DNA from: a virus
Length of the DNA stretch: 38,379 nt
Reading direction: 5' to 3' (one strand)
IMG/VR virus record: IMGVR_UViG_3300032829_000026
Span: 1-38,379 of that record
The notes below the pieces were generated by a model, which saw only the letters and a program-made list of their open reading frames with translations, did not search any database and had not been told where the DNA came from. A program made the translations under genes and the position numbers. This document shows, piece by piece, positions 15,442 through 25,079 of this stretch (position 1 is the stretch's first letter; the number at the start of each line of letters is the position of its first letter).

Positions 15442-15479
15442 AGCCTTGACTAAGAATTTTTTCTTTTTCAAGGTTTTTT
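15442..15479 (+). terminator. Rho-independent terminator
   Basis: AGCCTTGA (15442-15449) pairs with TCAAGGTT (15468-15475, with a G-T pair) across an 18-nt loop, followed by T6. It closes the replication block before the structural genes. Confidence 0.65.
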
Positions 15480-15510
15480 ATTATATAATGGTTTGCAAAA
15501 AGATTTTTTA

Positions 15511-15525
15511 GTATTTATATTAAAA
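15511..15525 (+). promoter_or_regulatory. Late-type promoter motif (GTATTTATATTAAAA)
   Basis: TATTTATA at 15512-15519 with the flanking TTAAAA resembles the motif before other virion operons. It ends about 20 nt before the ATG at 15540 and follows a terminator. Confidence 0.45.
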
Positions 15526-15539
15526 TTAATTTATTATAA

Positions 15540-16553
15540 ATGTCAAAATTTTTTGCAAGACCAAGATTAGATGATAATCAGTTTAGACAATTATCAGGTG
15601 ATACATTAAATTTATCAGGCACAACTAATTTTGATGGTACATTAAAATCAAAAAATGTTGAAATTAATGCATCATTAGATAATGCAACTGGTGGTACAAT
15701 AACATCAAAATATGTTTTAACACTTGATGTTGATAATATTATTAAATTAAAACCTAATGAAGGTGGCGGTGCTGATGTTTCTTTTGATAGTAATAGATAT
15801 ACAACAAGATCTGGTATACCATCTGTTTATGTTGGTGGAAATACATTAGGGCAATTTTTAGAAGGATATTTTTTCCCATCTGTTCCACCAGATGCATTAA
15901 TTAGTATTGCAACAGGTGGTTCTAGTAGACAATTTGGTGATGGAACATTAGGAAATTTAGCATGGACTGCAACAAGAAATACAAATCCATTAACACAAAT
16001 ACAATTAGATACAACAGGAAGTGCTGTATATAATTTAAATGTTGCAATAATTGATGGTAATACACAATCGGGAACAGCAGCGTATGGTTTAACATTAAGT
16101 GATTATATACCTGTTACCGGAACAACACAAAAAACAAGAACATATTTATTAAAAGTCACAGCAGGTAGTGAGATTGCAAATGCATCAGCTGCTATTAGTT
16201 GGAGACATAAAAGATTTTGGTTTAAAAGTAGTACTGTATATACAAGTAGTGATGCACTTACAATTCAGGCATTATTAAATGGCGGTTCACCATCAAGTGA
16301 ATTAACAACAAGTAAATCTAAAACATTTTCGCCGATTACATTTAATAATGAATATTTTTATTATGTATACCCAATGTTTTTTGGCGTTCCAGCATTTACT
16401 GTTAATGGCTTACCAAATAATGCATGGGGTAATTTATCTACAGATACATTGTTTGTTATTAGTTATACTAATACAAATGGATATACTGAAAGATTTTATG
16501 TTGCAAAATCTGATCAAAGTATGAGTAATACTTTTAACATTATATCAGCTTAA
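15540..16553 (+). CDS. Putative fibre or adhesin protein with LSGDTLNLSG N-terminus
   Basis: 337 residues, rich in Thr, Ser and Gly and predicted to be beta. The N-terminal segment RQLSGDTLNLSGTTNF (about residues 16-31) matches the N-termini of the proteins starting at 19013 and 31466 and probably anchors or trimerises the protein on the virion. A later part contains GTLGNLAWTATRNTNPLT and SWRHKRFWFKSSTVY, resembling Ig-like surface modules in phage adhesins. No enzyme motif is seen. It is the first gene behind the late-type motif at 15511 and starts a run of three fibre-like genes with gaps of only 12-15 nt. Confidence 0.65.
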   Translation: MSKFFARPRLDDNQFRQLSGDTLNLSGTTNFDGTLKSKNVEINASLDNATGGTITSKYVLTLDVDNIIKLKPNEGGGADVSFDSNRYTTRSGIPSVYVGGNTLGQFLEGYFFPSVPPDALISIATGGSSRQFGDGTLGNLAWTATRNTNPLTQIQLDTTGSAVYNLNVAIIDGNTQSGTAAYGLTLSDYIPVTGTTQKTRTYLLKVTAGSEIANASAAISWRHKRFWFKSSTVYTSSDALTIQALLNGGSPSSELTTSKSKTFSPITFNNEYFYYVYPMFFGVPAFTVNGLPNNAWGNLSTDTLFVISYTNTNGYTERFYVAKSDQSMSNTFNIISA

Positions 16554-16565
16554 ATAAAATAAAAA

Positions 16566-18998
16566 ATGTCAAATTATTATACAGGTACATTATTAGCTTC
16601 ACCAGTTGTAAATGGTTCATCGGGAGATACTTATGGAACACATCATTCTGTTTTAGGTATTGGTGGATATTTAGAAGTTAATACAATACAAGATAGAAAT
16701 AATATACCAGTTAATACTGTTATAGGATTAGAATTCGATGGTATTTCTTCTGGAAGAAGAAGATATGGTATGTTAGTTTATATTACTTCTGAAAATAAGA
16801 CATATAGATTATTACCAACATATTCTGTATGGATTACATTAAATAATTCTCAAAAGGTAACAGCACTTAGTGATAATAATAATTGGATTGAATTTAAAAA
16901 TGATTCAGCTAGTGGAGAAAGAATAAGTAAAATATTTTATCAAAATTCACATGGATTTTCAGTTGGAAATGTTTTAGGATATAATAACTCAACTAATTTA
17001 TTTATAAAAGTAACATCTGCAAAATCAAATACAATTGAACCTATTGGAATTATTAATAATGTTGTTGATAATGATAATTTTGAATTAACTTTTGCTGGAT
17101 ATATATCACCTATTACAGGTATGACAGATTCATCATCTCATACTTTAAGTGGTGGAACTGTATATTATTTATCACCATCAGTATCTGGAAAATTAACAGC
17201 AATTAAGCCAATATCAACAAGTGATTTAGTTAAACCAATGCTTGTTACATTAACTAATACTAATGCTATTGTATTACAATATCAATCAAATGAAACTGGT
17301 ATTTATAGTGCTGGACAAGGTATAAATATTAATGATTTAAATAATAATAGAAAAATTTCTGTTGATCTTAGTTCTTTTGTACAAAATAATAATATCAATG
17401 TTACATTAAGTGGTACATCAAATCAAGTTATTTTTCTTGATTTAAGTGGTAATGGATATGGTATACAATATGGTGATAATTATGATCCTACTTTTTTACC
17501 TAGTTCATTAGTTGATAAAAGATATGTTGATACAGTTGCAACAGGACTTTTTCCTAAAGCAGCAGCATTAGCAGCAGCTACTGGAAATACTGATTTAACT
17601 GGTGGAACTTTTAATGGTTTTATTGATGGTTTAGCTATAACTGATGGTGCAAGAATTTTATTTGCTAAACAAACTAATAAAATAGATAATGGCGTATATA
17701 ATTATTATGCTAGTGGCAATACTTTTTATAGATCATCAGATTTTAGTGGTTCAACAACAGGTATAACAAGATCAGGTACATTAGTTCCTGTTATTTCTGG
17801 AAATACATTGCATAATACTATATGGGTTGTAACAACTGAAAATCCTATTATTATAGGAACTACTCCAATCGATTTTACTTTATTTAGTCGAATGACTGAT
17901 TATATTCCAGGTGTTGGTATTTTAATTAATGCTAATATAATTAGTTTTAACGGTGCTAATATTGCAGGTAATTCAATGACATGGAGTGGTAATAAATTAA
18001 ATGTTGATCCTACAACAGGTAATTTAGCTAATGCATTATTTTTAAAATTATATACATCAGTATTTAATCTTTATACTGGAAATACACAATCAATACTTAA
18101 TTATCATCAAAATGAAATATTAGAATTATCTGCTAGAACATTTACTGTTACAGGAACAAGTTTAGGTACTGGTTCTAAAGTATTTATTCAAACAACTGGT
18201 AATACTAATATGTTATTTAGAACATTTATTCAAAGTGGCGGAACGCAAATAGTAACAAAGGGTAATAATATAATAATATATAGTGGTTTAATTCCAACAG
18301 GTAATACTTCAAATAATTCAGTTACTGCACAAAATATTAGTAAAAATATACATAAATTATTACATGGATTTGGATTGATGGATGTTGTTGCTTTTAGTGG
18401 TAATACATATATTAAAGCAATAGCAGATGGTTCAATGGATGGAGAAACTATTGGATTAGTAAGTAAAGTTACAGATGGTGATAATTTTACAGTAACTTTT
18501 GCTGGATATGTTAGTGGATTAACTGGATTAGCAACAAATTCTACATATTTTTTAAGTGATGTTACTCCAGGACAATTAACAACAATTGAACCAATTGATT
18601 ATGGTCATATTTCAAAGCCTGTTTTAGTTGCATTATCATCAACTGAAGGTATTGTTTTTAGCTATAGAGGTGATATTATATCAACTGGTTTTACAAATAA
18701 TACAGGTACTACTATAAATGTTATTATTGCTAAAACAACGCCATATAATACATCATCAGGATATAAATATATTGGATGTTCTGGAACTACAATAGTAAAT
18801 TTACCTGTAAATCCAACAATAAAAGATGAAATTATAATTTCAGATATTAAAGGAAATGCTTTAATTTTACCAATAACAATAAATGGTAATGGACATTTAA
18901 TTAATGGATATAGCTATGCTTTAATTAATACAAATTATGGTAGTATAACTTTATTTTATAATGGTATTAATTGGAGTATTATTGGTTTTACAAATTAA
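16566..18998 (+). CDS. Large tail-fibre-like protein with a duplicated domain
   Basis: 810 residues, beta-rich and low in charge. Residues about 120-245 and 596-705 are two copies of one domain: FELTFAGYISPITGMT...YYLSPSVSGKLT...KPMLV corresponds to FTVTFAGYVSGLTGLA...YFLSDVTPGQLT...KPVLV. The middle has VDKRYVDTVATGL and a DGARILFAKQTN...NGVYNYYASGNTFYRSSDF module typical of tail fibres. The last 75 residues (IISDIKGNALILPITINGNG...INTNYGSITLFYNG...IGFTN) are shared with the C-terminus of the fibre at 31466 and probably form the distal tip or a trimerisation unit. The receptor is unknown. It lies in the operon from 15540. Confidence 0.75.
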   Translation: MSNYYTGTLLASPVVNGSSGDTYGTHHSVLGIGGYLEVNTIQDRNNIPVNTVIGLEFDGISSGRRRYGMLVYITSENKTYRLLPTYSVWITLNNSQKVTALSDNNNWIEFKNDSASGERISKIFYQNSHGFSVGNVLGYNNSTNLFIKVTSAKSNTIEPIGIINNVVDNDNFELTFAGYISPITGMTDSSSHTLSGGTVYYLSPSVSGKLTAIKPISTSDLVKPMLVTLTNTNAIVLQYQSNETGIYSAGQGININDLNNNRKISVDLSSFVQNNNINVTLSGTSNQVIFLDLSGNGYGIQYGDNYDPTFLPSSLVDKRYVDTVATGLFPKAAALAAATGNTDLTGGTFNGFIDGLAITDGARILFAKQTNKIDNGVYNYYASGNTFYRSSDFSGSTTGITRSGTLVPVISGNTLHNTIWVVTTENPIIIGTTPIDFTLFSRMTDYIPGVGILINANIISFNGANIAGNSMTWSGNKLNVDPTTGNLANALFLKLYTSVFNLYTGNTQSILNYHQNEILELSARTFTVTGTSLGTGSKVFIQTTGNTNMLFRTFIQSGGTQIVTKGNNIIIYSGLIPTGNTSNNSVTAQNISKNIHKLLHGFGLMDVVAFSGNTYIKAIADGSMDGETIGLVSKVTDGDNFTVTFAGYVSGLTGLATNSTYFLSDVTPGQLTTIEPIDYGHISKPVLVALSSTEGIVFSYRGDIISTGFTNNTGTTINVIIAKTTPYNTSSGYKYIGCSGTTIVNLPVNPTIKDEIIISDIKGNALILPITINGNGHLINGYSYALINTNYGSITLFYNGINWSIIGFTN

Positions 18999-19012
18999 AT
19001 TTATTTTTTTAA

Positions 19013-20467
19013 ATGAAAGATACCAAAATAAATATTCAAGATGATAAAGTATATCAGTTAACAGGTGATACTTTAACATTATCTGGTAATACTTATATAA
19101 GTAATATTAATTATTTAAAAGATAATAGTTTAAATTATAATAAAAGATCATTACCAGATGTTAATTATTTGACTGGTAAAACAACTAATTTATTAAATAA
19201 AATAAATATAATTAGTGGAACAACTGGTTATTTATCTGCTGGCGTTATTGGTACATTTGATCCTGTTTTAACTGATAATAATAATGGAACTGCTACAATA
19301 AATGATATTGATGTATTATTATATAAAACAACAGATTATAATGGTTATTTATATTATTATCATATAACAGGCGGAACATTTACTTTTACTGATAATACTG
19401 AAGAATATATTGCTGTTAATTATAATAATGGTAGTCCTATATTATATAAAGAAACTAATATTAATAATATTAATAATAGTAATATTATATTAATTTTTAT
19501 ATGTTGGAGACAAGGAAATAAAATTTATTCATTAAATTTTGATAGAATTGGACTTGGATTGTCTAATAAATTACAAATATCAGAATATGATAAATTTATT
19601 TATACTAGATCAAATGATGGCGGTCTTATTATAACAGAATCTACTATTCCTTCAAATAGAACTGTTATTGTTTCAAGTGCAAAAATTTATACTGGTGCTA
19701 TTATTCAAAATATTTTAAGTTTTAATAGTAGTGGTGATACTTTAACTGAAGTAACTGTTACTAATGGTACTTGGACATATAATAATGTTTCTGTTTATAA
19801 TAATATAAATTATAATCCCCCAACAGGCCCTGTTGCAATGACAGATAATAAATATGGAATTGTTTGGTTTTATAGAGCTATTGGAAATTTAAAGCAAGTT
19901 TTTTATGTATTAGGTAATTCACAATATAATAATTTAGCTGATGCTGAATTAAGTATTGAAAGAACTGATTTACCTGTATTATTAAAAAAACATTGTATAC
20001 TTATAGGTAGATCAATAATATTAAAAAATGCTGCAACAGGTAATATAGAATCAGCATTTAATAAAGTATTTTTATCAAGTCAAGTTATTGATCATAATAG
20101 TACTGGAAATAAACAAGGCGGTAATTTAATAAGTAATCAATATTATCATTTAGATTTAAATATATTTAATAATGTTACTGGTGGTACAAGTAATTTTCAA
20201 CAGCAATTAAATAATAAACTTAATACAACTTTATTTAATACATTTACAGGAACAACATTACCAAATAATTATTATAATAAAACTCAGATTAATACTTATA
20301 CAGGTAATACTAATAATAAGATTAATTATATTAGTGGTGTTACAAATACTAAATTAAGTGCTGTTCCAAATGCTATTGAAAATAATGTTGTTGTATTTAA
20401 TAATATTGGTTCAATTAAAGATTCTGGTATAAATAAAGCATTAATTTATGCTGGATTGGTAATGTAA
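19013..20467 (+). CDS. Fibre-like protein with QLTGDTLTLSG N-terminal module
   Basis: 484 residues. The N-terminal 50 residues (DDKVYQLTGDTLTLSGNTYI, then YNKRSLPDVNYLTG) are nearly the same as in the fibre at 31466, including about 60 nt of very similar DNA (19043-19102 and 31505-31564). The rest is beta-rich, with Asn/Thr-rich repeats near the C-terminus (TFTGTTLPNNYYNKTQIN). The ATGNIESAFNKVFLSSQVID segment resembles phage fibre modules. It ends the plus-strand fibre operon and converges with the minus-strand gene ending at 20476, only 8 nt away. I see no terminator hairpin there. Confidence 0.7.
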   Translation: MKDTKINIQDDKVYQLTGDTLTLSGNTYISNINYLKDNSLNYNKRSLPDVNYLTGKTTNLLNKINIISGTTGYLSAGVIGTFDPVLTDNNNGTATINDIDVLLYKTTDYNGYLYYYHITGGTFTFTDNTEEYIAVNYNNGSPILYKETNINNINNSNIILIFICWRQGNKIYSLNFDRIGLGLSNKLQISEYDKFIYTRSNDGGLIITESTIPSNRTVIVSSAKIYTGAIIQNILSFNSSGDTLTEVTVTNGTWTYNNVSVYNNINYNPPTGPVAMTDNKYGIVWFYRAIGNLKQVFYVLGNSQYNNLADAELSIERTDLPVLLKKHCILIGRSIILKNAATGNIESAFNKVFLSSQVIDHNSTGNKQGGNLISNQYYHLDLNIFNNVTGGTSNFQQQLNNKLNTTLFNTFTGTTLPNNYYNKTQINTYTGNTNNKINYISGVTNTKLSAVPNAIENNVVVFNNIGSIKDSGINKALIYAGLVM

Positions 20468-20475
20468 TAATAAAA

Positions 20476-22143
20476 TTAAAGAATTATTCCTTTCGTTATT
20501 TTTAAATTTGCTATATAATCATTTGTTGTAAATGAACAATTTATAACATTACTTGATGTATATGTTGTATCTGTAAATGAAGTTATAAAAATATTATTAA
20601 TATATATATTAAATACTCCTGAAGTTATTCTTGTAATTTTAAAGTGATATAATCCTGTATTATAAATATTAGATGATGTATAAATATTAGTACCTGTTCT
20701 TGTAACATTTAAATGACTAGATGAATCAAATCCAAAACTATAATAATTAGTATTTTTTGTGCCTGAAATTATTCTAACTGCTTTATTATTTCCAATTGTT
20801 GCATGATTAAAATCCCATTCCCATGTACCATATGCTATTGTTGATAATTTTTCTATTGAAGAAGATGATGTTGATTTAAGAATTTTAGTTCCTTTTTTTA
20901 AATAAGAATTATTATTTATTAATTCATCTATAATCCAACTACCTGTTTTAATTTTCCAATTAGTTAAAAAATAAACACTGGAACTAATTGGATAATCACT
21001 AAAATCTTCTTTTAATGTTATTTGAGATGCAAATTTATTATGATATGTTCTTATTTCCGCATTACTTAAAAGTCTATTATACATTCGAAAATCATAAAAA
21101 TATCCCCAAGCGCCATAGTTTGTATCTCTGCCTAATTCTAAATAATTTTCAAATGATTGATAATATCCAGATTTAAGACCTTGACTAATTCCATCAATAA
21201 ATAATTCAACGGTTTTATTTGTTATAGAACATCTTAATGTTAACGTTACTTCTTTATTCGAAATTATAACAGGATTCCAAGCTATAGTACCTCCTGTTCC
21301 ATATATATAAATATCATTATTTTCTACAGTTATTCCAAAACCACTTCCAAAAGAATTTGTACTAAATAATGTACCTGTAATTGTAACTAAAAGTCGACAA
21401 TGTAAAGTATATTCTCCAGTTGTTTTTGTAATCGGAAATTTAACATAAGTGCCATTGTTTCTTATTAATATTCCATTTTTAACGGTTTGACACCTATAAA
21501 AAGCATTGCTATTATATTGTGCCGCATTATAATTATTTGCAGGATTATCAAAAGCAATATTAGGCAACATATTACCAACAGGTTTCATATTGTATGCCGC
21601 AATTAAGCCTAAATCAGATATTAATGATGGTTTGGGATATATAAAATTTGATTTTAGTTTTACAATAGATTTTTTATTTAAAAATGCTATATATAAATTA
21701 TTTTTATCAATCGTAGATAGTATATAATCATAACATTTAAAATCTGAAATATAAATATTATTACTGCTAGCAATTCTTAAATCTGTAAAATTAATAGCAT
21801 TATTAAATTCAACTATTATAAATTGCCATTTATTAAATATTATAGAAGATATATTTATATTATCTACATAAGCATTATCTTGACCAGATAAATTTCCAGC
21901 GGTTATTTGTAATTTAATTGTTGTATTATCTTTTATAATAGTTGAATCCCCTTTAGATTTAATTCCAAATATTATAGTTTTAACATTATTTAATGTTCCT
22001 AATGAAACATATTGAGTATTTTTGCAAAATAAACAATACCCTTTTTCTAATTTTAAAAATGTAGTATTAGAATTAATTCCTATTTGTCCAGTACTAGATA
22101 TATATGATCCTTTATTAAAATTTATGTCTAAAAGTTTTGTCAT
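20476..22143 (-). CDS. LamG/concanavalin-like multidomain protein
   Basis: 555 residues with three predicted jelly-roll modules. Residues 1-150 are a cysteine-containing beta module. Residues about 185-370 are a LamG-like lectin domain (TGEYTLHCRLLV, then VELFIDGISQGL, then LGRDTNYGAWGYFYDFRMYNR and a LSNAEIRTYH end typical of LamG_3). Residues about 375-555 are another concanavalin-like domain (GTWEWDFNHA, INNIFITSF). Such proteins usually bind glycans, here probably on the host surface. No signal peptide is seen. The start overlaps the stop of the upstream minus-strand gene by 1 nt (TAATG), implying coupled translation. Confidence 0.75.
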   Translation of the reverse strand: MTKLLDINFNKGSYISSTGQIGINSNTTFLKLEKGYCLFCKNTQYVSLGTLNNVKTIIFGIKSKGDSTIIKDNTTIKLQITAGNLSGQDNAYVDNINISSIIFNKWQFIIVEFNNAINFTDLRIASSNNIYISDFKCYDYILSTIDKNNLYIAFLNKKSIVKLKSNFIYPKPSLISDLGLIAAYNMKPVGNMLPNIAFDNPANNYNAAQYNSNAFYRCQTVKNGILIRNNGTYVKFPITKTTGEYTLHCRLLVTITGTLFSTNSFGSGFGITVENNDIYIYGTGGTIAWNPVIISNKEVTLTLRCSITNKTVELFIDGISQGLKSGYYQSFENYLELGRDTNYGAWGYFYDFRMYNRLLSNAEIRTYHNKFASQITLKEDFSDYPISSSVYFLTNWKIKTGSWIIDELINNNSYLKKGTKILKSTSSSSIEKLSTIAYGTWEWDFNHATIGNNKAVRIISGTKNTNYYSFGFDSSSHLNVTRTGTNIYTSSNIYNTGLYHFKITRITSGVFNIYINNIFITSFTDTTYTSSNVINCSFTTNDYIANLKITKGIIL

Positions 22144-23285
22144 TATAATCCTAATATTATTTTTTGACTATTATATAGTTGAGCAGCAAAATTATTTATA
22201 TTAGAAGGTATACCTTCATATACTTGCAATTTAGCAATATATCCTTTGAAAGCTTCATTACCTGCTAAATTATTTCCTATAAAAATATTAGTTATTCCGG
22301 TAGTTGGGGTTCCAGATGCTCCAAATGTAAGTGTATCATTATATCTTCCTAATGCGGAATTAATACCATTTCTGCATAGAATTATGAATTCAAAATAATT
22401 TTTGCTATATGTTGAAATTTGTAAATAACTTCCAGCATAATTATCTGATGTAAATTGTCCGCCATTATTGGTGAAAGCTCCAGCATCGGCCATCAAAAAT
22501 TGATTATTAGTTAAAATTCTAGAATGTGTGCCACTTCCATTACCTGCTCTTTTAAGCCATACCCCAACTGTAACATTTTTAGTCCCTATAAAATCACTTC
22601 CACAATCTATTTTTGCAGTTGCTCCATTAAAATAAGCAGAATACGTTTTGCCTATTTTTTTTATAGATACATTTGAAGCATTTAAAATATTTTTACCTGT
22701 TAAATCATTTAATACTCCTTGAGTTGAATCAAAATCAAGTAACAAAAGCAATTGATTATTCTGATTAGTATATAATTTACTTTGATATAGTAATAAAATT
22801 TCTGATGCATTTAAAGCTCGATTATAGATCTCAAATATATCTAATTGCCCATAATAATAGGTTGTATCAAATCCTAATTGTAAATCAGAACATTTAACTT
22901 TTGTTGTGGTTGTAATAACTATTTCATTCCAAGTATTTAATGTAATAGATTGTGTTTGTATACTATTAACATAATATATTGGTGAACTTAACCCGGTTGA
23001 TGTTATTTGATTTGAACTGTTTATAGAAATCGATTGAGTTGAAGATAAACGAAGTATTTTTTGATTGTTAATAGATGTTTTAAATTTAAAACGAAATGTA
23101 TAACAAGGGTTTATAGTTTTATAGGTGATTTTTGAAGAAGTTCCATTAAAACTTACAATACCATTATTTATACTAATATTAAAAGGAGATCCTTTTGTAT
23201 ATTTATTAGACATAATATTGTAAGCATTATTAAAAGTTTCTTTAAAAATTACAGAATTTGAAATACTACTTAAACTATCTGACAT
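22143..23285 (-). CDS. LamG-like protein with two jelly-roll domains
   Basis: 380 residues with two concanavalin/LamG-like modules. About 30-170 has CYTFRFKFKTS, LNTWNEIVITTTT and YYGQLDIFEIYNRALNASE. About 195-375 has LNDLTGKN, AYFNGATAKIDCGSDF, VTVGVWLKRAGNGSG and FKGYIAKLQVYEG. The order and the RALNASEILLLY ending are characteristic of the LamG_3 pattern. It is probably a glycan-binding virion protein. It is the middle gene of a minus-strand operon of three, overlapping the next gene by 1 nt. The two proteins are related in fold, suggesting duplication and divergence. Confidence 0.75.
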   Translation of the reverse strand: MSDSLSSISNSVIFKETFNNAYNIMSNKYTKGSPFNISINNGIVSFNGTSSKITYKTINPCYTFRFKFKTSINNQKILRLSSTQSISINSSNQITSTGLSSPIYYVNSIQTQSITLNTWNEIVITTTTKVKCSDLQLGFDTTYYYGQLDIFEIYNRALNASEILLLYQSKLYTNQNNQLLLLLDFDSTQGVLNDLTGKNILNASNVSIKKIGKTYSAYFNGATAKIDCGSDFIGTKNVTVGVWLKRAGNGSGTHSRILTNNQFLMADAGAFTNNGGQFTSDNYAGSYLQISTYSKNYFEFIILCRNGINSALGRYNDTLTFGASGTPTTGITNIFIGNNLAGNEAFKGYIAKLQVYEGIPSNINNFAAQLYNSQKIILGL

Positions 23286-23325
23286 AAAATTTCATTTATT
23301 TGAATTAATTAATATTATTTTAATT

Positions 23326-24003
23326 TTAAATTATATTAATAATAATATTAATTAATTCTTCATTTGTATAAATATTAATTTCATTATATTGATCAAGTCC
23401 ACTATCATCATAACTCCATTTAAGATATTGTGATTGATTATTACCATAAAATGAAATATTTGATGGAATCATATTTAAATTATGTCTAAATTTATTTTTG
23501 CCATTACTTAAATATTTAATATTAAAACTTTTAAATTTTGGTTTCCATTTTCCAATACCATTATTGTCTGTTGTTAAAATATAATCATTTTGTTGATTTC
23601 CATCTATTAATCTAAAACCATTAGTATTACCTGTTGCGAATATATCTATAATTGCGATTGGATTTTCAATACCTAATCCTATGTTATTATTTATAATAAT
23701 ATTTTTAAAATTATTATTACCTATTATTAATGATTTATTTTTATTAATATTTAAAAAAGATTTATTATTAATTAAATATTCTTTGTTAGAATTAATTGTT
23801 TCTCCAGATAAATTAATAAATTTATTTTCAATATAATTAAACCATAAATTATCTATTGTTTTATTATTATCTATTTTTAATTTTAATTTACCTGAAATAT
23901 TTATTCCACCTTTAATATTAGTATTTCCAGATAAATCTAAAATATCACTTTCTTTTTGTTGAAACCAAATATTATTTAAATTTTCTTTAGAATTAAAACG
24001 CAT
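23326..24003 (-). CDS. Small fibre-like protein with LSGNT repeats
   Basis: 225 residues. The N-terminal half has two related units, NLNNIWFQQKESDILDLSGN and TIDNLWFNYIENKFINLSGE. The first of these LSGNTNI units resembles the N-terminal module of the fibres at 19013 and 31466. Residues about 115-150 have the fibre signature IDIFATGNTNGFRLIDGNQ...ILTTDNNGIGKWKP, common before receptor-binding tips. The C-terminus is a compact beta segment (FRHNLNMIPSNISFYG). It is the first gene of the minus-strand operon and has two late-type motifs upstream on that strand. Confidence 0.65.
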   Translation of the reverse strand: MRFNSKENLNNIWFQQKESDILDLSGNTNIKGGINISGKLKLKIDNNKTIDNLWFNYIENKFINLSGETINSNKEYLINNKSFLNINKNKSLIIGNNNFKNIIINNNIGLGIENPIAIIDIFATGNTNGFRLIDGNQQNDYILTTDNNGIGKWKPKFKSFNIKYLSNGKNKFRHNLNMIPSNISFYGNNQSQYLKWSYDDSGLDQYNEINIYTNEELINIIINII

Positions 24004-24016
24004 ATAAATATTTTTT

Positions 24017-24040
24017 TATAAATAGTTTAAATTATAAATA
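24017..24040 (-). promoter_or_regulatory. Two late-type motifs on the minus strand
   Basis: Read on the minus strand, TATTTATA occurs at 24040-24033 (in CTATTTATAATTT) and at 24024-24017 (in ACTATTTATAA). The latter ends 13 nt from the start codon at 24003, as at 3671 and 31466. They are divergent from the plus-strand motif at 24060. Confidence 0.5.
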
Positions 24041-24059
24041 GAATTTTTTATTAAAATTT

Positions 24060-24076
24060 ACTATTTATAATAAATT
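24060..24076 (+). promoter_or_regulatory. Late-type promoter motif (ACTATTTATAATAAATT)
   Basis: TATTTATA at 24062-24069 precedes the glycosyltransferase gene (ATG 24092). It is the plus-strand member of a divergent promoter region (24004-24091). Confidence 0.5.
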
Positions 24077-24091
24077 ATAAAAATTTATAAC

Positions 24092-24982
24092 ATGAATAAA
24101 AACATAACATTTCTTGTTAATGGTGGTTTAGGTAAATCAATAATGTCTACAGCTGTTATTAGAGCAATAAAAAAACAATATTCTGAATATAATATAATTG
24201 TTATTAGTGGTTACGAACCACCATTTACTTTTAATAATAAAATATATAGAACTTATTTGTTTAATCAAACATCATATTTTTATGAAAATTATATAAAAAA
24301 TAATGATAATATAAAAATATTTGCACTTGAACCATATCAAACAGAGCCATATTTGTTAAGACAAAAGCATTTAACTGAAATATGGTGTGATTTATTAAAT
24401 ATAAAACATGATGGAATTTATCCAGAAATAATATTAAACCCAAGATTAACAGAAATTGTTAAAGATAAAATTAAGCCGTTTAATGGTAAACCCATATTTT
24501 TATTACAAAGTAATGGCGGAAGTATAGAACAAAATAGTAAAAAATCTTGGGCAAGAGATATTCCAATAGAACAAGCACAAAAAATAGTAAATTATTATAG
24601 TAAAGATTATAGAATTTTACATTTAAGACGTGAAGATCAGCCTAAATTAGATAATACAGAATGGTTAAGTTTACCTGTACTTGAATTATTTCATATTATT
24701 CCTTTTGTAAAAAAATCATTACTTATAGATAGTTTTATGCAACATGCATTTGCAGCATTAAATAAAAAATCAACAGTATGTTGGATAACAACATCTCCAA
24801 AAGTTTTTGGATATAATATACATGATAATATTTTACCAGATGCTAAAATAATTTATAATTATGAAGCAGCATCTTTTTTAGAAGAATATGATTTTACAGG
24901 AAATATTCCATGTCAATTTCCATATGACAATATTAATATATTTAATATTGAAAAAATAATAAACTCAATTAATAAGCAATAA
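24092..24982 (+). CDS. GT9-like (heptosyltransferase-type) glycosyltransferase
   Basis: 296 residues. The N-terminus NITFLVNGGLGKSIMSTAVI is the GT-B opening loop of GT9-type enzymes (nGGlGd.i..TpvirAlk), followed by IKKQYSEYNIIVISG. The C-terminal half has a second Rossmann-like part with FLLQSNGGS, KSWARDIP, YRILHLRRED, LPVLELFHIIPFVKK and LLIDSFMQHAFAALNKKS, the pattern in which GT9 enzymes bind the nucleotide sugar. The donor and acceptor are unknown. It may modify a virion protein or host surface sugar. It has its own late-type motif and lies among structural genes. No membrane segment is seen. Confidence 0.75.
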   Translation: MNKNITFLVNGGLGKSIMSTAVIRAIKKQYSEYNIIVISGYEPPFTFNNKIYRTYLFNQTSYFYENYIKNNDNIKIFALEPYQTEPYLLRQKHLTEIWCDLLNIKHDGIYPEIILNPRLTEIVKDKIKPFNGKPIFLLQSNGGSIEQNSKKSWARDIPIEQAQKIVNYYSKDYRILHLRREDQPKLDNTEWLSLPVLELFHIIPFVKKSLLIDSFMQHAFAALNKKSTVCWITTSPKVFGYNIHDNILPDAKIIYNYEAASFLEEYDFTGNIPCQFPYDNINIFNIEKIINSINKQ

Positions 24983-25048
24983 ATACACAATAATTTAATT
25001 TTATATTAATTATTTAAATTTATTACATAAATAGTTCTTATTTTTTAA

Positions 25049-25066
25049 CTATTTATAATAAAATTT
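25049..25066 (+). promoter_or_regulatory. Late-type promoter motif (ACTATTTATAATAAAATT)
   Basis: TATTTATA at 25050-25057. The 18-mer is identical to that at 3648-3665. It lies about 22 nt before the ATG at 25080. Confidence 0.5.
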
Positions 25067-25079
25067 AAAATAATTAATA

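Noticed and set aside
22022-22204. Short plus-strand ORF within the LamG-like genes
   Set aside because: It is antisense to two well-supported minus-strand genes and has no recognisable features.
20468-24091. Invertible segment like phage Mu G or Min systems
   Set aside because: No invertase gene and no clear inverted repeats are seen at the two borders.
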